From the NCBI GenBank assembly GCA_031551775.1, contig JAVBND010000029.1:1-64000 (forward strand): DNA of 64,000 bases. Direction: 5' to 3'. Under the pieces are notes generated by a model that worked only from the letters and a program-made list of their open reading frames with translations, was not told the origin of the DNA and did no database searches. Positions 58,536 to 64,000 of this stretch are shown here, piece by piece. The position numbers and the translations under genes were made by a program. The first letter of the stretch is position 1, and every line of letters begins with the position of its first letter. The stretch comes from Anaerozeibacter sp031551775 (GTDB lineage Bacteria > Bacillota > Clostridia > Christensenellales > Aristaeellaceae).

Positions 58536-59666
58536 ATGAAGGACGTCATGGGCATCATCTATACCACAAAGGACGATATCGCGTTGCGCGAGCTCACGGC
58601 GTCGCGCGCCGTCGGGGCGCTTCCGGTGATCGGGCGCTACCGCATCATCGATTTCATCCTCTCCAGCATGGTCAATTCCGGCATCCGCAACGTGGGCGTC
58701 ATCATGCAGAAGAATTACCACTCGCTGATGGACCACCTGGGCGCGGGCAAGGAATGGGACCTGCACACCAAGAACGACGGTCTGTTCATCCTGCCTCCCT
58801 TCCAAACGCGCGAAAACGTCGGCAACTATGAGGGCACCATCGATTCCCTCAAGTCGAACATGAGCTACATCCGCCGCTCAAAACAGGAGTACGCGATCTT
58901 TTGCAGCACCTACTCGGTGTTCAATACCTCCTTTGACGACATGCTGCGCGAGCACATCGAGTCGGGCGCGGACGTGACCATGATGTATACCAAGCAAGCC
59001 CTTGAAACCCGCCTGCCGTCGAGCAAAATTTCCTCCCACAACTACCTTCAGCTCGACGACAAGGGCAATGTGCTCGACATCGAAATCGGCGCGATGCCGC
59101 CGACGTATGAAAACTTCAGCATGAACGTCGTGCTGCTCAAACGCACGCTGCTGATGCACATGGTCGATCAGGCGGTTGCGCACGGCATACACGACATGCA
59201 CCGCGACCTTCAGACCAACTACCTCAAAAGCGGGCTGCTCAAGATCCGGGGCTATGAATACAAGGGCTATCACAAGCGGGTGGAATCGATCCTCAGCTAC
59301 TACCGCTTCAACCTGGACATGCTCGATGTCGCGACGCGCAAGGCGTTCTTCGGCGCGCAGCCGGTTTACACCAAGGTGCGCGACGAAGTGCCCGCCAAGT
59401 ACGCCATCGGCGCGCGCGCGGTCAATTCGCTGGTCGCGGACGGCTGCATCATTGAGGGTACGGTCGAGAACAGCGTCCTGTTCCGTGGCGTGCGCGTCAG
59501 GCGCGGCGCGGTGGTCAAAAACTCCGTCATCATGCAGGAGTGCGACATTCAGGACGGCGTAGAGATCGAAAACGTCATCTTCGATAAGGCGGTCACCATT
59601 CGCTCGGGGAAACTGATCGGTACCAGCGAATACCCGATCGTCATTGGGAAAAACCTGACCCTGTGA
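58536..59666 (+). CDS. glgD: Glucose-1-phosphate adenylyltransferase subunit GlgD
   Basis: 376 residues, the regulatory partner found in Firmicutes. Homologous to GlgC over its length (VGALPVIGRYRIIDFILSSMVNSGIRNVGVIMQKNYHSLMDHLG), but the catalytic GGxGxR loop is missing: it starts MKDVMGIIYTTKDDIALREL. C-terminal beta-helix present. Forms a heteromer with GlgC that raises activity. Confidence 0.95.
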   Translation: MKDVMGIIYTTKDDIALRELTASRAVGALPVIGRYRIIDFILSSMVNSGIRNVGVIMQKNYHSLMDHLGAGKEWDLHTKNDGLFILPPFQTRENVGNYEGTIDSLKSNMSYIRRSKQEYAIFCSTYSVFNTSFDDMLREHIESGADVTMMYTKQALETRLPSSKISSHNYLQLDDKGNVLDIEIGAMPPTYENFSMNVVLLKRTLLMHMVDQAVAHGIHDMHRDLQTNYLKSGLLKIRGYEYKGYHKRVESILSYYRFNLDMLDVATRKAFFGAQPVYTKVRDEVPAKYAIGARAVNSLVADGCIIEGTVENSVLFRGVRVRRGAVVKNSVIMQECDIQDGVEIENVIFDKAVTIRSGKLIGTSEYPIVIGKNLTL

Positions 59667-59702
59667 TACCAAAAACGCAAACCGATCCTAGGAGGGAAAA
59701 CC

Positions 59703-61370
59703 ATGAAAGTATTGCTGGTGGCATCCGAATGCGTGCCCTTTTCCAAGACCGGGGGTCTGGCCGACGTGGTGGGCGCGCTGCCCAAGGCCCTTGTAAAAGA
59801 GGGCATCGACGCGCGCGTGATCACGCCGCTCTACCGCGGCATGAGCGAGCAATGGAAAACCAAACTTGAGCACGTGCTGTTCTTCTATGTGAACCTGGGT
59901 TGGCGCAGGCAGTACGTGGGCATTGAAAAGTTGGTCCACGAAGGCGTGACCTATTACTTTGTCGATAACGAATACTACTTTGGGCGCTCCTACATCTACG
60001 GCCTGGGCGGAGACGAAGGTGAGCGGTTTGCCTACTTCTGCCGCGCCGTGCTTGAGGCCATCGCGCAGATCGACTTTATGCCGGACGTCCTGCACTTAAA
60101 CGATTGGCAGACCGGCCTCATCGCGCCGATGCTTGAAGTGCAGTACCGGGTGCTGCCGCCCTATCAGAAGGTCAAGACCGTCTACACGGTTCACAACCTT
60201 CAGTATCAGGGTCTCTTCCCCATCGGAGAAATCGAGGAACTGATCTCGATCGGCTACGACATGTATACCTCGGACAAGCTCGAATTCTACGGCCAGTGTT
60301 CGTTTATGAAGGGCGGCCTGACCTACGCCGGCAAGATCACCACCGTCAGTCCGAGCTATGCCCAGGAGATCCAGACCGCCTACTACGGCGAGAAGCTCGA
60401 CGGCCTGCTGCGCGCCAGGAACAAGGACCTGGTGGGTATATTGAACGGCATCGATACCGACGAGTACAACCCGGCGACCGACAAGCTGATCGATGTCAAC
60501 TATACTTCCGAGAACTCCTCCGGCAAGGCCAAAAACAAGCTGATATTGCAAAAGGAGCTGGGACTCACCGAGGGCCGCGACATCCCGATGATCGCCATGG
60601 TCAGCCGCCTGTCCGGGCAAAAGGGCTTTGACCTGGTTGACCGGGTGCTTGACGGCATTATGGCGACCGGCGCGCAGTTGGTTGTGCTGGGCATGGGCGA
60701 GGACAAGTACGTGGACCTGTTCAGTTGGGCGCAGTGGAAGTACGCGGGCAGCATCGCCGCGCGCGTCGAAATGAACGGGAGCCTAGCCCACCGCATCTAT
60801 GCCTCCTCTGACCTGTTCCTCATGCCCTCCATGTTCGAGCCATGCGGCTTGAGCCAGATGATTTCCCTCAGGTACGGCACAATCCCCATCGTGCGCGAGA
60901 CCGGCGGCCTCAGGGATACCGTGCTCTCCTACAACAAGTACACCGACGAAGGCAACGGCTTCACCTTCCTCAACTACAACGCGCACGACATGCTAAACGT
61001 CATTGAGCGCGCGGTTTCCTATTACAAAAACCAGCCCGAGGTCTTTAAAGCGCTCATAAAGCGCGCCATGGAAGGTCAGTACGGCTGGGACAAGTCGGCC
61101 AAGAGCTATGTTCAGATGTACAAGGAACTGACCGCGCCCGAGAAGAAACCGCGCGCGAAGAAGGCGGAAGATAAGCCGCAAGAAGCCAAGGCCGAAGCCG
61201 CGCCCGCGAGGAAACCGCGCGCGAAGAAGGCCGAGGATAAGCCGGAAGAAGCCAAGGCCGAAGCCGCGCCCGCGAAAAAGCCCCGCGCGAAGAAAGCTGA
61301 AGCGGCGCCGGAAGCTGAGTCCAAGCCCGCGCCTGCGAGGAAGCCCCGCGCGAAGAAAACCGCCGAATAA
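59703..61370 (+). CDS. glgA: Glycogen synthase with a basic repetitive C-terminal tail
   Basis: 555 residues. GT5 enzyme adding glucose from ADP-glucose to glycogen. N-terminal KTGGLADVVGALPKAL near 15-30 carries the ADP-glucose-binding Lys motif; VLHLNDWQTGL near 126; C-terminal PSMFEPCGLSQMISLRYGTIPIVRETGGL near 376-404 is the GT-B site. After about 478 the normal domain ends and a tail of about 75 residues follows, with four repeats of KPRAKKAE or close variants (KPRAKKTAE last), separated by acidic and Pro/Ala-rich linkers. The tail resembles histone H1-like or AT-hook-like basic tails and is atypical. AGGAGGG ribosome-binding site. Confidence 0.95.
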   Translation: MKVLLVASECVPFSKTGGLADVVGALPKALVKEGIDARVITPLYRGMSEQWKTKLEHVLFFYVNLGWRRQYVGIEKLVHEGVTYYFVDNEYYFGRSYIYGLGGDEGERFAYFCRAVLEAIAQIDFMPDVLHLNDWQTGLIAPMLEVQYRVLPPYQKVKTVYTVHNLQYQGLFPIGEIEELISIGYDMYTSDKLEFYGQCSFMKGGLTYAGKITTVSPSYAQEIQTAYYGEKLDGLLRARNKDLVGILNGIDTDEYNPATDKLIDVNYTSENSSGKAKNKLILQKELGLTEGRDIPMIAMVSRLSGQKGFDLVDRVLDGIMATGAQLVVLGMGEDKYVDLFSWAQWKYAGSIAARVEMNGSLAHRIYASSDLFLMPSMFEPCGLSQMISLRYGTIPIVRETGGLRDTVLSYNKYTDEGNGFTFLNYNAHDMLNVIERAVSYYKNQPEVFKALIKRAMEGQYGWDKSAKSYVQMYKELTAPEKKPRAKKAEDKPQEAKAEAAPARKPRAKKAEDKPEEAKAEAAPAKKPRAKKAEAAPEAESKPAPARKPRAKKTAE

Positions 61371-61386
61371 GCAAGCCCATGAACCG

Positions 61387-61656
61387 GGGCTGCCCCACGC
61401 GCGCAAAACGCGGGGCAGCCCTCGTCCCATCAACACACCCCGTTCGCACCGCCCTCGCGGGCGTGCACCGCGAGGGTGAATGGGATTTTGACAAAGGGCG
61501 AGCTTGCCCGCCCGGCTCAAAATCCCTGCCCGCCCAAATTGCGCCCGGAAAATCCCGCAGGATTTTCAGCAATTTGGCCCCGTTCCCCCTCATCGAAAAG
61601 GTTTTGCAGCAGCAAAAGATTTTCGATGACAGCGTATCGACTTTGTCGATACGCTG
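61387..61656. repeat. Run of six different hairpins downstream of glgA (the seventh is the terminator)
   Basis: Successive inverted repeats: H1 GGGCTGCCCC/GGGGCAGCCC (61387-61421); H2 CCCTCGCGG/CCGCGAGGG (61452-61476); H3 GGGATTTTGA/TCAAAATCCC (61482-61526); H4 CCAAATTGC/GCAATTTGG with inner GAAAATCC/GGATTTTC (61534-61577); H5 CATCGAAAA/TTTTCGATG with inner TTTTGC/GCAAAA (61591-61628); H6 AGCGTATCGAC-TTT-GTCGATACGCT (61631-61655). Spacers are short. Most stems differ in sequence, so this is not a CRISPR array. No gene with a ribosome-binding site lies here. Confidence 0.75.
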
Positions 61657-61699
61657 GGAGCTGCCTCACGCGCGCAAAACGCGGGGCAGCCCTTTTCTT
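61657..61699 (+). terminator. Terminator-like hairpin closing the glgA downstream region (H7)
   Basis: GGAG-CTGCCTC / GGGGCAGCCC stem with one bulge, loop CGCGCAAAACGC, followed by TTTTCTTT. Its sequence around the loop repeats that of H1 about 270 bases upstream (ACGCGCGCAAAACGCGGGGC), so H1 and H7 share one module. It probably ends glgCDA transcription. Confidence 0.65.
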
Positions 61700-61729
61700 T
61701 GCGCTGACCGGTTTTTCACTGCGGGACGC

Positions 61730-61758
61730 TTGACGCGCGAGGCGATAGCGCATACAAT
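61730..61758 (+). promoter_or_regulatory. Promoter of the SAM methyltransferase-pseudouridine synthase operon
   Basis: TTGACG (61730-61735), 17-base spacer, TACAAT (61753-61758); then a GGAGGGG and ATG 61784. Confidence 0.75.
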
Positions 61759-61783
61759 AAACCTCATTGGCGGAGGGGTTTTT

Positions 61784-62647
61784 ATGATTTATTTGGCATC
61801 CGACTGGAAGGATTACCGCGTGCTCGATTCCGGCGAAGGCGAAAAGCTTGAGAAGTGGAAGGACGTCGTCTTGCGCCGGCCTGACCCGCAGGCGATCTGG
61901 CCCAAGCAGGCGCCGGAACGCTGGAAAAGCGCGGATGCGCACTACCACCGCTCGGCCAAGGGCGGCGGCGAGTGGGAATTTTTCCGGAAATTGCCCGAGC
62001 GGTGGACAGTTGAATACAAGGGCCTCAAGTTTTATGTGCACCCGACCGGGTTCAAGCACACGGGGCTTTTTCCCGAGCAGGCGGTCAATTGGGACTGGAT
62101 GCGCGGGCTCATTGAGGGCGCGCGCCGTCCGGTCAAGGTATTGAACCTCTTCGGCTATACCGGCGGCGCGACGGTCGCCGCCGCCAAGGCGGGCGCGCAG
62201 GTGACCCATGTGGACGCCGCCAAGGGCATGGTCGCGTGGGCGGGCGAGAACCGGGCGCTTTCGGGCATCGATGAAAAAATGACGCGCTGGATTGTGGAAG
62301 ACGCGCTCAAGTTTGCTCTGCGCGAGGCGCGGCGCGGAAATACCTATCAGGGCATTTTGATGGACCCGCCCAGCTACGGGCGCGGGCCGAGCGGCGAGGT
62401 GTGGAAGCTTGAGGACGAGCTGTACGGCCTGATCGACGCTTGCCAGAAGGTGCTCTCAGATGACGCGCTGTTCATGCTGGTCAACAGCTACACCACCGGG
62501 CTTCAACCGGCGGTGCTTTCCAACATGCTGCTCATGGCGGTTCAAAAAGGTCACGGCGGGCGCGTGGAGGCGGGCGAGGTGGCGCTGCCGATCGAATCGG
62601 GCGGGGTGCTGCCCTGCGGCGCGTCGGGCCGCTGGACGGGCGCATGA
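61784..62647 (+). CDS. Class I SAM-dependent methyltransferase (RlmI-like C-terminal domain)
   Basis: 287 residues from ATG 61784, CGGAGGGG upstream. No PUA domain. A beta-strand-rich N-terminus with FYVHPTGFKHTGLFPEQAVNWDWM, then SAM-binding VLNLFGYTGGATVAAAKAGAQVTHVD near 120-145 and the catalytic-type ILMDPPSYGRGPSGEVWKLED near 188. The DPPSY motif and layout are those of 23S rRNA cytosine-5 methyltransferases such as RlmI. Overlaps the pseudouridine synthase gene by ATGA, supporting an RNA substrate. Confidence 0.85.
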   Translation: MIYLASDWKDYRVLDSGEGEKLEKWKDVVLRRPDPQAIWPKQAPERWKSADAHYHRSAKGGGEWEFFRKLPERWTVEYKGLKFYVHPTGFKHTGLFPEQAVNWDWMRGLIEGARRPVKVLNLFGYTGGATVAAAKAGAQVTHVDAAKGMVAWAGENRALSGIDEKMTRWIVEDALKFALREARRGNTYQGILMDPPSYGRGPSGEVWKLEDELYGLIDACQKVLSDDALFMLVNSYTTGLQPAVLSNMLLMAVQKGHGGRVEAGEVALPIESGGVLPCGASGRWTGA

Positions 62648-63363
62648 CGGAGGTTTTTCGCGCCGGGCGCTACGAGGTGCCCGTGCTCTACTTGGACAAT
62701 CAGTTGCTGGTGGTCGAGAAACCGGTCAACATGCCGGTTCAGGCGGATGCTTCGCTTGATCTTGACCTGCTGACATCTGCCAAGGCATTCATCGGCGAAA
62801 AATATCACAAGCCGGGGGCCGTGTACCTGGGCCTGGTGCACAGGCTCGACCGGCCGGTCGGCGGCGTGACGGTTCTTGCGCGCACGTCAAAGGCCGCCGA
62901 GCGCTTGAGCCGCGCATTTGCCGGGCATACGGTGCTCAAACGCTATCTGGCCGTGGCGCGGGGTGAAATTGAGCGTGAGACGCGCCTCATCGACTGCCTC
63001 GTCAAGGACCCGTTGACCGGCATGGTGAAGGTCGTCGGCGAAGGGACAAGCGGCGCAAAGCGCGCCGAACTCATAACCCGCCCCATTGCTTTCCGGGACG
63101 GCCTGACGCTGAGCGAAGTTGAGCTGATGACCGGGCGCGCGCATCAAATTCGCGTGCAGCACATGCACGCGGGGCACCCCTTGTGGGGCGACGCGCGTTA
63201 CGGAAACGGGCAGCGGGGCGAGCAGGTGGCGCTGTGGGCGCGCGCGCTTACGCTTGAACACCCAACGCTCAAAGAAAGCATGACTTTCACGTCCATGCCG
63301 CCGCGCACTGGCGCGTGGGCGCACTTTTTGCCTGAACTGGAGGCCATGGATGAAGGGACGTAA
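62644..63363 (+). CDS. RluA-family pseudouridine synthase
   Basis: 239 residues. Catalytic Asp in HRLDRPVGGVTVLARTSKAAERLS near 61-84. RY LAVARGEI-like strand (KRYLAVARGEIER), then TGRAHQIRVQHMHAGHPLWGDARYG near 160. No N-terminal S4 domain. Target uridine cannot be assigned. Confidence 0.9.
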   Translation: MTEVFRAGRYEVPVLYLDNQLLVVEKPVNMPVQADASLDLDLLTSAKAFIGEKYHKPGAVYLGLVHRLDRPVGGVTVLARTSKAAERLSRAFAGHTVLKRYLAVARGEIERETRLIDCLVKDPLTGMVKVVGEGTSGAKRAELITRPIAFRDGLTLSEVELMTGRAHQIRVQHMHAGHPLWGDARYGNGQRGEQVALWARALTLEHPTLKESMTFTSMPPRTGAWAHFLPELEAMDEGT

Positions 63364-63688
63364 ATGGCTGGCGTTTTTAAGCTGCGTGTTTGCCATGCCG
63401 CTGTGCACCCAGATGCTGCCGGGCATCTCGGCCGATCCCGTGTCCGCGGCAGTGCTCGCGGGCGCGCTGCTGGGCGTGATCTACCTCGTGGTCAGGCCGG
63501 TGCTCAGGCTCCTGACCTTTCCGCTGGGCTGCCTGACGCTGGGACTTTCGGGCTTTATGATCGATACGGCGCTGATCCTGCTGCTGGCGCGCATGGTGCC
63601 CGGTTTTTCTGTCGCGGGCGTGGAATGGGCCGCGATGGCGGCGTTTTTGGTGGGCGCGCTGACCATGATCACGGGCGGCATTCGATGA
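63350..63688 (+). CDS. Small membrane protein of the PF04020 (YvlD/phage-holin-4-like) family
   Basis: 112 residues, four hydrophobic segments. The family signature VRPVLRLLTFPLGCLTLGLSGFMIDTALILLLA is clear. Despite the family name it is a normal chromosomal membrane protein in Firmicutes; no phage genes are near. Overlaps the pseudouridine synthase end. Confidence 0.85.
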   Translation: MKGRKWLAFLSCVFAMPLCTQMLPGISADPVSAAVLAGALLGVIYLVVRPVLRLLTFPLGCLTLGLSGFMIDTALILLLARMVPGFSVAGVEWAAMAAFLVGALTMITGGIR

Positions 63689-63705
63689 GAAGAAGGAAGT
63701 AAGTT

Positions 63706-64000
63706 ATGATTGAACGGCGCGAAACCATCAAAATTACCATGTCCGAAGCCGACGCGGGCGGACGCTTCAAGGCATCCGCCGTCCTGCGCGTCATGCAGGA
63801 ATTGGCCGAGCGCAACGCGGTCGCCATGGGGGCCGGGCGCGAGCAATTGATATCCCAAGGCATCTGCTGGGTGCTGTACCGGCTCAGGTTTGAGCTCAAG
63901 CGCGAGATCAGGCTGGGCGAAACCGTCACCGCCGTCACCTGGCCCGCGGGCATCGAGGGCCTGTTCTTCAAGCGCTTTTTCCGCTTTGAGGATGAAGAGG
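63706..64000 (+). CDS. Acyl-ACP thioesterase-like protein (3' end beyond the window)
   Basis: First 98 residues visible from ATG 63706 (AAGGAAG upstream). Hot-dog-fold thioesterase pattern: ETIKITMSEADAGGRFKASAVLRVMQELAERNAVAMGAG, then ISQGICWVLYRLRFELKREIRLGETVTAVTWPAG. The WVLYR and the leading helix resemble the FatA/PF01643 bacterial acyl-ACP thioesterases. Truncated by the window edge, so the catalytic region is not seen. Confidence 0.8.
   Translation, partial: MIERRETIKITMSEADAGGRFKASAVLRVMQELAERNAVAMGAGREQLISQGICWVLYRLRFELKREIRLGETVTAVTWPAGIEGLFFKRFFRFEDEE

Noticed and set aside
61387..61699. CRISPR array
   Set aside because: The repeats are inverted, mostly different in sequence, and have no regular direct repeat-spacer pattern or cas genes.
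61379..61783. Upstream extension of the SAM methyltransferase frame to 61379
   Set aside because: It runs through the hairpin region without a ribosome-binding site; a promoter and GGAGGGG precede ATG 61784.
63350..63688. Prophage remnant suggested by a holin-like protein
   Set aside because: PF04020 proteins are ordinary chromosomal membrane proteins and no phage structural, lysis or integrase gene is near.

Overview
The window reads as a chromosomal segment of a GC-rich, endospore-forming anaerobic Firmicute of the Clostridia type. The evidence is a complete spoIIIA operon and spoIIP, a single-chain pyruvate:ferredoxin oxidoreductase, the Gram-positive asp23-amaP-nusB-xseAB-ispA-dxs-tlyA-nadK-argR-recN gene order, RNase J, YlbF, and a glgC-glgD-glgA glycogen operon. 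Strong GGAGG ribosome-binding sites and ATGA start/stop overlaps are common. Several promoters have TTGACN or TTGCGN -35 boxes, and many carry an extended TGn -10. I cannot fix the genus; a Christensenellales- or Oscillospirales-like gut or rumen lineage would fit, as an inference. No rRNA, tRNA, CRISPR array, IS transposase or prophage was seen.

Layout. 1-3.5 kb: a ribose/galactose-type ABC importer (ATPase, permease, binding protein; the ATPase is cut by the window edge). 3.6-5.9 kb, minus strand: the threonine-to-glycine pair kbl-tdh. 5.9-20.1 kb, minus strand: the asp23...recN block carrying envelope stress, transcription, one-carbon, exonuclease VII, isoprenoid, rRNA methylation, NADP and arginine-control genes. 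It ends in an acyltransferase gene and spoIIP, where relatives usually carry spoIVB and spo0A. 20.1-24.3 kb, minus strand: spoIIIAA-AH, with a 54-residue SpoIIIAF and a short SpoIIIAG. 24.6-37.7 kb, plus strand: por, a DUF1858 protein, a rubrerythrin-like protein preceded by a tight cluster of DnaA-box sequences, phosphoglucomutase, a secreted caspase-like protein with bacterial Ig-like repeats, galT, rseC-like, trxA, then rnjA behind an elaborate hairpin-rich leader, and ylbF. 37.7-43.3 kb: mltG, an MFS transporter, pepF and an AEC carrier. 43.4-47.2 kb, minus strand: lyxose isomerase, then an exported FMN/FAD oxidoreductase and its LysR-type neighbour, the last two bracketed by copies of one palindromic repeat. 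47.3-55.3 kb: tex, an exported protein of unknown function, a UPF0178 protein, a pentapeptide-repeat protein, a secreted Ig-like/lipase protein with more AT-rich composition, a MITE-like inverted-repeat element and a VanZ-like gene. 55.5-57.1 kb: a 16S rRNA methyltransferase homologous to ArmA/Rmt (G1405 N7), apparently on a leaderless transcript and overlapping rsmI (C1402). 57.3-61.4 kb: glgCDA. 61.4-61.7 kb: a run of seven different hairpins. 61.8-64 kb: a SAM methyltransferase, an RluA-type pseudouridine synthase, a small PF04020 membrane protein, and the start of an acyl-ACP thioesterase-like gene.

How the genes fit together. Glucose-1-phosphate is a hub: GalT produces it, PgcA interconverts it with glucose-6-phosphate, and GlgC/D/A store it. 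PFOR, rubrerythrin and thioredoxin/RseC reflect anaerobic redox metabolism. SpoIIIA and SpoIIP serve engulfment and forespore feeding. Three RNA-modification genes (Rmt-like, RsmI, TlyA) act on, or are inferred to act on, the ribosome decoding region.

The most unusual points are the chromosomal ArmA-like gene coupled to rsmI, the pared-down SpoIIIAF/SpoIIIAG, the DnaA-box cluster, the multi-hairpin rnjA leader and the hairpin run downstream of glgA. All calls come from reading the sequence; no database search was run.
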